Source: an uncultured Bacteroidales bacterium (GTDB lineage Bacteria > Bacteroidota > Bacteroidia > Bacteroidales > UBA932). From it: DNA of 64,000 bases. Position numbers and translations under genes: made by a program. The notes under the pieces were generated by a model that searched no databases, was not told where the DNA came from, and saw only the letters and a program-made list of their open reading frames with translations. Location: the NCBI GenBank assembly GCA_944326305.1, contig CALVDL010000009.1:1-64000 (forward strand), read 5' to 3'. The first letter of the stretch is position 1. Each line of letters opens with the position of its first letter. Below are positions 17,238 through 25,647 of this stretch, in pieces.

Positions 17238-18251
17238 TCATTTCCGCTCCCGCAGGAGTTCGAACATGCGGACATAGTTGTCCGCCGCAGTGCGTATGTC
17301 GCTGAGCCTGATGTATTCGTCTGGAGTGTGTGCTACAAGTATCGAGCCCGGACCGCAGAGTATCTTTTCACTGAAGTTCGAAAGCTGCGGGGCGTCGTTG
17401 CCGAATGATACCGTAGTGGTTTCGAACCCTTCCAGGGTCAGGTAGTGCATCGGCGTATCCCCGCCCAGGGCCTCGACCTGTATGTCTCCGCCCGCCCATG
17501 ACCCGATGGTACTGCTCACCAGTGTGTCGCTCACGAATGTGGTGCGGAAATACAGCCGGAAGCTGACCTGCGGGCTGAGGATGTTCTGCGGGTTGTCGCT
17601 GGAGAGCTTCCCCACATTCCAGGTGGTCTTCCCCAGAAGCGGGTCTTCAGGAAATTCAGTGGCCCTCAGCCTGTTCATGAAGTCCACGAACTTCTCCACG
17701 GCGCTCTCCCCGTATTGCGGGTATCCGGAGTGGAAGCTTTTCCCTTTTATTGTGATCCTGAATGATTTGGTCCCCTTGCTTGCCGATACCATCTTGCCGT
17801 CTGTCGGCTCTCCCACTATCACATAACGTCCTCCCGGATGTGCATCGCGGAAGCTTTTCGCCCCGAATGACCCCGTCTCTTCGCCTGCGAGAAGAAGCAG
17901 CCCGAACCCGTCATAGCCTCTCTTCTCCAGTTCCCTGCATGCGCTGTACATGGAGAATATCTGCCCTTTCGCATCGCAGCTCCCGCGGCCTCTGACTATG
18001 ATGCCGTCTGCATCATTTTCCACAGTCGGGGGAATGTACGGCGGCACTGTATCCAGATGCGAGCAGAACACGATTCCGGGATGTCCCCAGCTCAGGAGCA
18101 GGTTCACTGTCCCGTCCCCGACCTCAAACCTTGAGACGGTGCATTTCCCTGAGCCGAATTCCTTCTCAAGGAAATCAGCAAAGCCCCTTTCCTTCGAAGA
18201 GGTCGAGTCGATGCTGAGCATCCTCATGAAAAGATCAATGTCAATGTCCAT
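17238..18251 (-). CDS. M20 family zinc deacylase (DapE/ArgE/LysK-like)
   Basis: The product has about 337 residues. The metal-site pattern of M20 enzymes is visible: CSHLDTVPP (His, Asp), GRGSCDAKGQ (bridging Asp), LLAGEETGS (catalytic and metal Glu), VIVGEPTD and a late VAHTPDEYIRLSDI (His). A dimerisation domain lies between about residues 165 and 265. M20 enzymes of this kind remove acyl groups from acyl-diaminopimelate, acyl-ornithine or acyl-lysine. Next to dapD and the rest of the lysine set, N-succinyl-diaminopimelate desuccinylase is the likely role, but an ornithine deacylase cannot be excluded. A promoter box at 18276-18283 favours the ATG ending at 18251 over the one at 18269. Confidence 0.85.
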   Translation of the reverse strand: MDIDIDLFMRMLSIDSTSSKERGFADFLEKEFGSGKCTVSRFEVGDGTVNLLLSWGHPGIVFCSHLDTVPPYIPPTVENDADGIIVRGRGSCDAKGQIFSMYSACRELEKRGYDGFGLLLLAGEETGSFGAKSFRDAHPGGRYVIVGEPTDGKMVSASKGTKSFRITIKGKSFHSGYPQYGESAVEKFVDFMNRLRATEFPEDPLLGKTTWNVGKLSSDNPQNILSPQVSFRLYFRTTFVSDTLVSSTIGSWAGGDIQVEALGGDTPMHYLTLEGFETTTVSFGNDAPQLSNFSEKILCGPGSILVAHTPDEYIRLSDIRTAADNYVRMFELLRERK

Positions 18252-18275
18252 TTGCGCAATTTTCTCCAAATCTTA

Positions 18276-18283
18276 CAAAAGTA
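18276..18283 (-). promoter_or_regulatory. -7 box of the M20 deacylase gene
   Basis: The minus strand reads TACTTTTG, an exact TAnnTTTG match. A transcript would begin near 18269, which makes the ATG at that position nearly leaderless and the one at 18251 more likely. Confidence 0.55.
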
Positions 18284-18442
18284 TTTATAATTGTTGAAGA
18301 AACAAGCGGTCTGACGGATTTTTGAATTTTTGAATGCTCATTTTAGGCACTTATGTGGTCAAGTCTCTTGGAGGGGCATGACAACCGGCTGATTGTTGTT
18401 TAGTACAATGTTTTGATTATCAATAATATTATCTAAAAGATG

Positions 18443-18480
18443 CTCTCCTGGTCCCATTTCAGGGGATGGGACTGGGAGAG
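18443..18480 (-). terminator. Strong hairpin downstream of the BlaR1-like gene
   Basis: CTCTCCTGGTCCCAT (18443-18457) pairs with ATGGGACTGGGAGAG (18466-18480) with one mismatch. On the minus strand it is followed by CATCTTTTAGAT. It lies 70 bp past the stop of the gene at 18550. The rest of 18252-18549 shows nothing recognisable. Confidence 0.5.
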
Positions 18481-18549
18481 TGTGTTGTTATGCAAATGAT
18501 TGATTGTGAGGATAATATTCGAAAGGTGTTTCCGCAGGTTAATTTGCCC

Positions 18550-19791
18550 TCAGTCCGGATGTACATCCGTTGGGTGCGCCTCCGTTGTCTGTTCTGTCAT
18601 GTTCTCCAGGTTATCGTACCGTATCCTGTTGGCAGTGGTTATTCTTAAGATCTCCTTTATGTCCGTGATGAATCCTGCAGTGACATTCCCGGAGACGACT
18701 ATCTGTACTGTCCGGTCTTCTTCGGAGGATGTTTTTGATTCTATTATTCCTTGCAAATCATCCAGGGTGCAGTGCTGCCCGTCAACGGAGATGTCTGTGG
18801 TGCCGTTGTTTTCAGTCACTTTGATTACAATGCATGAGTCTTCAGCATGGACGGGGACAGCTGGGGCGGCAGTGTCTTTTGCAGGCGATACCAGCAGTTC
18901 AGCCTTTAGTCTGGCCTGGCTCTTTGCTCCGCATCCGAATATGAGGAGCGCGGCTGTGAAAATCGGGAGCGCAGCAGCCGGCCTTAGCCAGGCCTGGCGG
19001 CCGTGAGGGGTGTTTGTCATCATAATAAAGCGTTTTGAAGTGATTCTGTTGCCAAGTCCGCAGGACATGTCCGGACAGTGGCCGAAGATCTGCCTCAATA
19101 TGGCTGTCCGGTATTCTGTCAGGCTTGCCCCGGTGCTGAGGACATCCATGTCCGCCTCCCATTCATGAACTTCTGCAAGGTCTTTCTCCGCCATCCAGAA
19201 GAACGGGTTTGGCCACAGGGCAGATCTCAGGGCCGCCATGACGAGTTTCTCGCAGGAGTGGCGGTGCCTGATGTGGCTTGCCTCGTGGGCTATGACCATG
19301 TCGAGTTCCGCTTCAGTGTATCCGGGACCTGTACCTATAAATATTGTGTCCAGGAACGAGAACGGGGTCTTGATGTCAGGCCCTTCCGCAAGCAGGTATT
19401 CCTGGCGGCGTGTCACCCTGCATCTCCTTTGCAGACGGAGCAGCTTGAGTGTGTTGTAGACCATAAGAAGCAGCATCAAGGCTGAGACAGAGATATAAAG
19501 GATTTTTATGACAGCCGGTATTGCGCCGTCTTGCCATTGCTCATCGGCGGGCAGTCCTGCTGCGCGGTTATGTATATGGACTTCCAGCGCTGTCACCAAT
19601 GCCGGGGATTCTGTATCAGGGCTGTAAACGGGGATGTCCAGTGCCGGGATTACAGTTGAAGCAGTCATGGCCGTCAGGATGTACATCCGGCATATTCTGT
19701 ATCCGGTTTTGCCGGATATGAGCCATCTGTACAGCGCCAGGAAAAGCCCGCTGCAGACTGTCACTTCGATGATGTATTCCAGTGCGTCCAT
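18550..19791 (-). CDS. M56/BlaR1-type membrane metalloprotease, antirepressor
   Basis: The 413-residue product begins with three to four membrane helices, the first at about 5-25, one at about 100-120. The zinc motif is H169-E-A-S-H173, in the cytosolic loop context VIAHEASHIRHRHSCEKLV and a following EWEADMD as third-ligand region. A further helix near residue 265 leads to a periplasmic tail of about 130 residues that lacks a penicillin-binding domain. A late ITISG-like stretch (QIVVSGNVTAGFITDIKEILR) is the form common in Bacteroidetes M56 proteins. It sits 11 bp after the BlaI-like repressor gene, so it should sense an envelope signal and inactivate that repressor. The signal is unknown. 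Confidence 0.88.
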   Translation of the reverse strand: MDALEYIIEVTVCSGLFLALYRWLISGKTGYRICRMYILTAMTASTVIPALDIPVYSPDTESPALVTALEVHIHNRAAGLPADEQWQDGAIPAVIKILYISVSALMLLLMVYNTLKLLRLQRRCRVTRRQEYLLAEGPDIKTPFSFLDTIFIGTGPGYTEAELDMVIAHEASHIRHRHSCEKLVMAALRSALWPNPFFWMAEKDLAEVHEWEADMDVLSTGASLTEYRTAILRQIFGHCPDMSCGLGNRITSKRFIMMTNTPHGRQAWLRPAAALPIFTAALLIFGCGAKSQARLKAELLVSPAKDTAAPAVPVHAEDSCIVIKVTENNGTTDISVDGQHCTLDDLQGIIESKTSSEEDRTVQIVVSGNVTAGFITDIKEILRITTANRIRYDNLENMTEQTTEAHPTDVHPD

Positions 19792-19802
19792 GATGATGTG
19801 TC

Positions 19803-20195
19803 CTATGTGGTATGCCTGTCTTTTTCCAGGATTTCCATGATACGGCCTGTCTCTTCCATGGAGATGGATTTCTGCGAGGAGAAGAAACTGACCATGCGGC
19901 TCAGCGAGCCGTCGAAGAATCTGTCCAGCACACCGTGCATGTATGTCTTCGTATATTCGTCCTTTGAGACGAGGGGAAAATATTCGTGAGTCCTTCCGTA
20001 TGCCTTGTGCGAGACGAACCCTTTGGTCTCGAGGATCCTGACGATGGTGGATACAGTGTTGTACGCCGGTTTCGGGTCCGGAAGTTCATCAATTATACCG
20101 TGGACCAGTGTCCTGCCGCGTTTCCAGATTATCTGCATGATTTCCAGTTCGGCTTTTGTGAGTTCCTGAGGTCTGTCATTGGTTTTTCTGGCCAT
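19803..20195 (-). CDS. BlaI/MecI/CopY family transcriptional repressor
   Basis: The product has 130 residues. An N-terminal winged helix (about 12-80) carries the family's LTKAELEIMQIIWKRGRTLVHGII and YNTVSTIVRILETKGFVSHK, followed by a helical dimerisation tail. Family members repress their own operon until the partner M56 protease cleaves them. The neighbouring protease gene and the palindromes in the promoter fit this exactly. No beta-lactamase gene is near, so the regulated targets are unclear. Confidence 0.93.
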   Translation of the reverse strand: MARKTNDRPQELTKAELEIMQIIWKRGRTLVHGIIDELPDPKPAYNTVSTIVRILETKGFVSHKAYGRTHEYFPLVSKDEYTKTYMHGVLDRFFDGSLSRMVSFFSSQKSISMEETGRIMEILEKDRHTT

Positions 20196-20224
20196 CTCAA
20201 AATATTGTTGTCATTATCCGGAAG

Positions 20225-20267
20225 CAAATATAACTAATTTTTTAGAAATACAACTAAGATTTTAGTT
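20225..20267 (-). promoter_or_regulatory. blaI-like promoter with two operator palindromes
   Basis: On the minus strand the -7 box TATATTTG occupies 20232-20225, with TTG about 18 bases upstream. Two palindromes overlap it. AACTAA-GATT-TTAGTT (20252-20267) is perfect. AACTAA-TTTT-TTAGAA (20232-20247) is imperfect and lies exactly 20 bases away. This is a plausible double site for the repressor at 19803. Confidence 0.65.
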
Positions 20268-20276
20268 AAATAACAT

Positions 20277-20506
20277 GAATTCGATGAATTTAATTCATTA
20301 AAATAAACTGCAAGCCGAGAGCAGAGGACGAACTTGTTCGGACTATGCCGAGGCGCAGCGTGATTGTAAACAAAGTTTAAATTACATCGAATTACCTATT
20401 AAGGAGCAGGGCCGTGGCCTGTGACAGGTCCCCCGGCGAGGGGGAAGGAAGGGGGTGGCGCCCCTTAACAAGGGGCTGTCACGAAGTGACTGGGGATTAA
20501 GATGGG
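20277..20506 (-). repeat. Composite intergenic repeat, copy R3 (inverted R1)
   Basis: Reverse complement of 1-230 over its full length, with scattered substitutions and no visible gap. It includes the same 83-bp TTAA unit and the same hairpins. It directly joins the GC-rich tandem array to its right. 20196-21082 holds only this repeat, the array, the blaI-like promoter and a terminator. Confidence 0.88.
20298..20380 (-). mobile_element. 83-bp TTAA-flanked miniature element, copy 3
   Basis: Inverted copy of 127-209, bounded by TTAA at 20298-20301 and 20377-20380. The centre reads CCGAACAAGTTCG on the minus strand. Length is identical in all three copies. Confidence 0.7.
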
Positions 20507-20511
20507 AAGGC

Positions 20512-20935
20512 CCTTCAGGGCCGCACCGGAGCGTCAGCGAGGTTTCCTGCATGGGAACCGAAGCAGCGCAGGTGCCGGCGTAGCGAAGCGGAGCCGCATG
20601 CCCCGACGGGGCTGTCACCGCAGGTGACTGGGGGTAGACAGACGAAGGTCGCAAGACCTTCAGGGCCGCACCGGAGCGTCAGCGAGGTTTCCGGAAGGAA
20701 ACAGAGCAGCGCAGGTGCCGGCGAAGCGAAGCGGAGCCGCATGCCCCGACGGGGCTGTCACCGCAGGTGACTGGGGGTAGACAGACGAAGGTCGCAAGAC
20801 CTTCAGGGCCGCACCGGAGCGTCAGCGAGGTTTCCGGAAGGAAACAGAGCAGCGCAGGTGCCGGCGAAGCGAAGCGGAGCCGCATGCCCCGACGGGGCTG
20901 TCACCGCAGGTGACTGGGGGTGGACAGACAGGATT
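20512..20935 (-). repeat. GC-rich tandem array, 143-bp period
   Basis: Two 143-bp units (20605-20747 and 20748-20890) read as identical. A diverged partial unit precedes them (20512-20604) and the start of another follows (from 20891). Each unit has hairpins with GNRA-type loops: GAAGGTC-GCAA-GACCTTC and GTTTCC-GGAA-GGAAAC, plus GTCACC-GCA-GGTGAC. A single copy occurs in repeat R2. There are no spacers, so it is not a CRISPR array. Confidence 0.9.
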
Positions 20936-21028
20936 TCTGGAAGAAATCCTTGTCCCGGCATGACCGGGGGCCTCTGACCTGGGGTAGGGCCCGGTATGAT
21001 TTGCCCTTTATAAGGACTTATGTGAAAG

Positions 21029-21067
21029 ACATGCCCACTTGTAGGGTTTTTCTACGAGTGGGCATGT
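21029..21067 (-). terminator. Terminator of the GH20 gene at 21083
   Basis: ACATGCCCACT (21029-21039) pairs with AGTGGGCATGT (21057-21067). The stem continues after a mismatch through GTAG/CTAC around a T-rich loop. It lies 16 bp past the stop codon. Confidence 0.65.
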
Positions 21068-21082
21068 TGCGGTCGGACCTGG

Positions 21083-23413
21083 TTATTTTACTATGATTTC
21101 GTCTATGAACAGGAAACCCGGTGAACCGCCGCGGGCATGCCAGGCTGGCATGGAGCCGTTGGTCACGGCATCTATCTTTATGTAGCGGGCGGTGGTCTCC
21201 GGGAAGGAGACGGTATAGTCGGTGATGCCGTCAGGGTCGTCCGCGCCAGGGACAGGTACGGATATTTTCCCTGCCTCGGTGTAGGATGTGCCGTCCTCGG
21301 ACGTGCTGACAGTCAATTCAAGAGGCGGGAAGATGTCGTTGCCCTTGTCTATGAGGGTCCCGAGGGCTACACTGCTGTAAGGGGTATTGCCACCCATGTC
21401 TACAGTAGCGGAGAACGGTTTCCCGTACCATCCGCTCCATAGTCCGGAGCCGAATTCCCTGCCGCCGCGGAGCCCGTTCACGAACGAGTCCGGTGCCCCG
21501 AAGGTATACCGGCCCTGGGGTTCGGTGAGAAGGGTGACCGGCCTGCCCATTGCAGCATTCTCGCAGAAGGTCTGTGAGTAGAGGCGGGTGGTCATATTGT
21601 CCCTTTCTACTATGGCCTTGATCGTGATACCGCTGCTCACCTCCACCGGGCCCGTGTAGAGGGTGGAGCTGTGGTCCGGGATGCTGCCGTCGAGGGTGTA
21701 TCTTATCGGTGCGTCCCCCTGTGTGGAAAGCTCTACCTCCACGCATCCTTTTTCATGGTTTACATACACTTCGCTGATGATCTGGAAGACGGTCTTGGCG
21801 TAGTTGTACCCCATGATGTCATACATCGCGGCCTCATGGGAGAGGCTGGAGAGGAAGCGGTCCCAGTCCTTGGTCTCCGGCCTGCACCACTGCACTTCGC
21901 TCAGGGCTGCCTGGCGCGGGAGCAGCATGTATTCGAGGTGGGCGTCGGTGGCGATATATTCAGTCCACAGATTGGCCTGGACCCCGAGGATATGCGCCCG
22001 GGCCTCCGGGGATGTTATCTCCTCGAACGGGTCGTATGAATATACTTTCTCGATAGGGACATAGCCGCCTATGCCGAACGGCTCGTTTTCGGTGTCGCTG
22101 GCCTGGTAGTAGTCGAAGTAGAAGTACGAGTTCGGCGTCATGATGACATCGTGGCCCATTGCCGATGCCTTTATGCCTCCCTCGCTGCCTCTCCATGACA
22201 TGATGGTGGCTTCAGGCCCCGGGGTGCCCTCAAGTATCTCGTCCCAGCCGATGATCTTCTTGCCCTTGGTGGCGAGGAACTTTTCCATGCGCTCCATCAC
22301 GTAGCTCTGGAGATAGTGCTCGGCCTTGAATTCCCCGTCATCCTTCAGCCCCAGCTCCTTTATCTTGGCCTGGCAGACAGGGCATTTCTCCCAGCGTACC
22401 TTAGGGCATTCGTCGCCTCCGATATGGATGTATTCTGACGGGAACAGGTCTGCGACTTCGGAAAGCACGTCCTCGAGGAACTGCATGGTCTTTTCTTTCC
22501 CGGCGCAGAGCACATCTTCAGCTACTCCCCATCTGCCCCATACCTCATACGGCCCGCCTGTGCATCCGAGTTCAGGGTATGCGGTCAGGGCGGCCAGCAT
22601 GTGGCCCGGAAGGTCTATCTCCGGGATGATGGTGATGCCGAGAGCAGCGGCATAGTCTATCACATCCCTGATCTGTTCCCTGGTGTAGTACCCGCCGTAT
22701 GGTATGCCGTCGTAATGTCCCCATTCCTTGCGGATTACGGTGCCTTTCCTGATGGAGCCGACTTCTGTAAGCCGCGGATATTTTCCTATCTCTATCCTCC
22801 AGCCCTGGTCGTCGGTGAGGTGCCAGTGGAGGGTGTTCATCTTGTGGATTGACATCATGTCGATGTATTTCTTCACTTCCTCGACGCTGAAGAAATGCCT
22901 TGCAACGTCAAGGTGCATCCCCCTGTAGGCAAAACGCGGGGCATCGTCAATGGTGAGGCACGGAAGGCTCCAGTCCTTTTCAGGGGCGCTCTTGCCCGTG
23001 TATATCTCCACCGGGAGCATCTGCCTGATGGTCTGGATGGCATATATGAATCCGTTGAGGCCTGATGCGCTGATATCCACGCTGTTCTTCTTTACCCTGA
23101 TCCTGTAGGCCTCTGCCGGTATGGAAGGGTCGGAGGTGAAGTTGAAGCCTTTCCCGGTGGAGCCTTCCACCGTTTCTGACTTTATCCCTGAGGCGGAGGA
23201 CAGCTCGGCCGCGAGCCTGCCTACGGCTGCCTCAGTCAGCGGGTCGTCTATACCGCTGCAGTAGAATGCCGCACCGGCGGCATTGAAGGTGCCCCCGTGC
23301 ATTTCAAGGCTGTTCGGGAAGGGAATGATGTCTGGGACAGGGGCTTTCCGTGCGCATCCTGTCGCCATTGTCAGGGCTGCTGCGGCAGCCATTATTGTCA
23401 GAGTGTGTTTCAT
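21083..23413 (-). CDS. GH20 beta-N-acetylhexosaminidase lipoprotein with C-terminal F5/8-type domain
   Basis: The product has 776 residues from the ATG ending at 23413, with a lipoprotein signal (LTMATGC). Residues about 25-150 form the GH20 N-terminal domain. The TIM barrel runs about 155-500 with RGMHLDVARHFF, the catalytic pair D334-E335 in IHIGGDECPKV and IIGWDEILEG. A chitobiase-type C-terminal Ig-like part (about 540-610) and a discoidin-like domain (about 620-776) follow. It removes terminal GlcNAc or GalNAc from glycans at the surface. A second GH20 gene lies immediately upstream, so the pair may act on the same host glycans with different linkage preferences. The longer upstream frame lacks a signal and is not used. 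Confidence 0.95.
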   Translation of the reverse strand: MKHTLTIMAAAAALTMATGCARKAPVPDIIPFPNSLEMHGGTFNAAGAAFYCSGIDDPLTEAAVGRLAAELSSASGIKSETVEGSTGKGFNFTSDPSIPAEAYRIRVKKNSVDISASGLNGFIYAIQTIRQMLPVEIYTGKSAPEKDWSLPCLTIDDAPRFAYRGMHLDVARHFFSVEEVKKYIDMMSIHKMNTLHWHLTDDQGWRIEIGKYPRLTEVGSIRKGTVIRKEWGHYDGIPYGGYYTREQIRDVIDYAAALGITIIPEIDLPGHMLAALTAYPELGCTGGPYEVWGRWGVAEDVLCAGKEKTMQFLEDVLSEVADLFPSEYIHIGGDECPKVRWEKCPVCQAKIKELGLKDDGEFKAEHYLQSYVMERMEKFLATKGKKIIGWDEILEGTPGPEATIMSWRGSEGGIKASAMGHDVIMTPNSYFYFDYYQASDTENEPFGIGGYVPIEKVYSYDPFEEITSPEARAHILGVQANLWTEYIATDAHLEYMLLPRQAALSEVQWCRPETKDWDRFLSSLSHEAAMYDIMGYNYAKTVFQIISEVYVNHEKGCVEVELSTQGDAPIRYTLDGSIPDHSSTLYTGPVEVSSGITIKAIVERDNMTTRLYSQTFCENAAMGRPVTLLTEPQGRYTFGAPDSFVNGLRGGREFGSGLWSGWYGKPFSATVDMGGNTPYSSVALGTLIDKGNDIFPPLELTVSTSEDGTSYTEAGKISVPVPGADDPDGITDYTVSFPETTARYIKIDAVTNGSMPAWHARGGSPGFLFIDEIIVK

Positions 23414-23523
23414 GAATATGATATTATATGTTATCAATCGATTTTCAGATCCCCCGGTTCCGCCCGGGATGACATGAGGGGTTCCGGGGCGACAGGAGAG
23501 GGGCTGCCGGGATGGCAAAGGGG

Positions 23524-25605
23524 TCAGTTGATTACCAGTTCATCTATGAAAAGGCATGCTCCCGGCTTCGTCGCACGCCGGGCATATACTCTCACATACC
23601 GGGCTTTTTCGTTGCAGACGAGCGAATACTGTTTGAAGAATATGAAGCCGTGCTTTTCCGATATGTCCTGCCATACGGTCCCGGCGGGTCTGAAATCCAC
23701 ACCGTCATCTGATACATAGACCTCCATCTTCTGCGGGATGTGTACCCATGCGCCGGCCGCGTTCATGAAAGTGGCCCCGACATAATGTATCGGCTTCACG
23801 CTGCCCAAATCCACAGTTACGTCAGCATCGCTGAAGAAGCCCTGCCATTTCTTGTCCCCGTATGTCCATCCACCGCATATCCCGTCGGTAAGGGCCCCGT
23901 CGCCGGAGGCGGGGTACTGGTCCGTGTACCTTATATTATAAGTCACCTTGCAGCCTTTGGCCAGATGCTCCACAGGGGCCTGGCTCTCTTTACGGTCACC
24001 GTACTCTGTGCGCAGGTCGAATGTCTTGTAGCCCATGGCGTTCAGCTGGCCGGCCAGGCCGAGGGCCCGTGTACGGAAGCCTTCATAGTCTTTCTCCCCG
24101 GCCTTGCTCCATCCGATTTCCGCGATGGCGAACGCCCTCGGGTAGTACATGTATTCCGCATGGCTGTCCTGAGTGATGTACTCCGCCCACAGGTTTCCCT
24201 GCACGCCGAGCAGGTGGGAGGCCTCTTCTTCCGTAATGCCTTGCTCTACAGGTTCGTATGAATATGTCTTGGCGAGCGGGACATAGCCTCCGATGGAGGT
24301 CGGTTCCTTGAACGGGGCGTCCTGGGTGTAGTCCAGATAGCAGTATTCTGACGGGGTCATGATTACATCGTGGCCTGACTTCATGGCCTTTATCCCGCCT
24401 TCAGTGCCTCTCCAGGACATCACTGTGGCGTTGGGTGCCAGGCCGCCCTGCAGTATCTCGTCCCATCCGATGATCTTCTTCCCTCTGGAGCCTACGAACT
24501 CCTCGATACGGTGTATCAGGTAGCTCTGCAGTTCGTCCACATCCTCCAGACCTTCTTCCTGCATCCTCCTTCGGCAGTCCGGGCAGTCCTTCCACCCGCT
24601 TTTGGAGGCTTCGTCACCCCCGATGTGCACATATCCGGAAGGGAACATTTCCATTACTTCGTCAAGCACATTCTCCAGGAAAGTGAAGGTGGCCTCTTTG
24701 CCGGGGCAGAAGTCAGAGTTCCTGTACGGCTCTCCGCTGCAGGAGAGCTCGGGATATGCTGCCAGGACTTCCTCGCTGTGCCCCGGCATCTCGATTTCCG
24801 GTATCACCTCTATGTGCCTTAGAGCCGCATAGCTGACTATCTCCCGGATGTCGTCCTTCGTGTAGTAGCCTCCGTATGCCCCCGGGGCCGACTGCAGGCA
24901 GTACACCGGGTCCCCCGACCAGTCGGTCCATTTCTCGTAAGGCCTCCATGCCGCCAGCCGCGTGAGCTCCGGGTAGCCATCTATCTCTATCCGCCATCCG
25001 GCACCGTCAGTAAGGTGCAGGTGCATTTTGTTCAGCTTGACAAGGGCCATCGCATCCATCTGCTTCATTAGGAATTCCTTTGACCTGAAATGCCTCGATA
25101 CATCGAAATGCAGCCCCCTGTAGCTGAACCTCGGGCTGTCCGTAATCCTGCAGCACTCCAGCTGTCCCGCCTTCCCTCCGCGTGTCATCTGCATGAGGGT
25201 CTGCAAGGCATAGAACGCCCCGGCTTCCCCCTCCGCCCGTATCTTTATCTTATCCGGTGTGATTTCCATCCGGTAGGCTTCATCCGTCTTTCCCTGCAAT
25301 GCGGCTTTTTTCAGGGCTTTTCCGCGTATTTCTATCAGGATGCAGGCTTCCGCCGGCTTTCCTGCAGGGCGCAGTCCGGTGTCCGTCTGTGCGAGATATT
25401 CCTCCAGTGCTTCTGCTGCATCACCTTCTATATAATAGGATGCCGTCCCGTCTTCAGGAAGGGTGAACACTCCTTCCTGCATTTCGACTATGAGCGGTTC
25501 AGGGATAATATTTTCCGGGGAACCGGTTTCCGCGGCGGGATCCGTGCCGTCTGCGTACATCGCGAGGGGCAGGGCGGCGGCAATGCAGGTCAGAATTCTT
25601 TTCAT
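23524..25605 (-). CDS. GH20 beta-N-acetylhexosaminidase with C-terminal F5/8-type domain
   Basis: The 693-residue product has a cleavable signal (MKRILTCIAAALPLAMYA), not a lipobox. The GH20 N-terminal domain spans about 30-150. The barrel holds RGLHFDVSRHFRS, the catalytic D331-E332 in VHIGGDEASKSGW and IIGWDEILQGG. The C-terminal part (about 540-693) resembles a discoidin-like carbohydrate-binding domain (VTVDLGSVKPIHYVGATFM). It is a paralogue of the next gene but clearly diverged. The 110-bp gap between them (23414-23523) holds short GC-rich repeat-like sequence, so the two need not share one transcript. Confidence 0.95.
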   Translation of the reverse strand: MKRILTCIAAALPLAMYADGTDPAAETGSPENIIPEPLIVEMQEGVFTLPEDGTASYYIEGDAAEALEEYLAQTDTGLRPAGKPAEACILIEIRGKALKKAALQGKTDEAYRMEITPDKIKIRAEGEAGAFYALQTLMQMTRGGKAGQLECCRITDSPRFSYRGLHFDVSRHFRSKEFLMKQMDAMALVKLNKMHLHLTDGAGWRIEIDGYPELTRLAAWRPYEKWTDWSGDPVYCLQSAPGAYGGYYTKDDIREIVSYAALRHIEVIPEIEMPGHSEEVLAAYPELSCSGEPYRNSDFCPGKEATFTFLENVLDEVMEMFPSGYVHIGGDEASKSGWKDCPDCRRRMQEEGLEDVDELQSYLIHRIEEFVGSRGKKIIGWDEILQGGLAPNATVMSWRGTEGGIKAMKSGHDVIMTPSEYCYLDYTQDAPFKEPTSIGGYVPLAKTYSYEPVEQGITEEEASHLLGVQGNLWAEYITQDSHAEYMYYPRAFAIAEIGWSKAGEKDYEGFRTRALGLAGQLNAMGYKTFDLRTEYGDRKESQAPVEHLAKGCKVTYNIRYTDQYPASGDGALTDGICGGWTYGDKKWQGFFSDADVTVDLGSVKPIHYVGATFMNAAGAWVHIPQKMEVYVSDDGVDFRPAGTVWQDISEKHGFIFFKQYSLVCNEKARYVRVYARRATKPGACLFIDELVIN

Positions 25606-25647
25606 TTTCGATAACTTTTTGTCGGTATTCCGCTAAAATACGATTTT

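Noticed and set aside
20382..20885. Overlapping short proteins starting MRLRFASPAPA in the tandem array
   Set aside because: They only mirror the repeat units, lack promoters and have no family resemblance.
20512..20935. CRISPR array
   Set aside because: The 143-bp units abut with no spacers and are far longer than CRISPR repeats; no cas gene is near.
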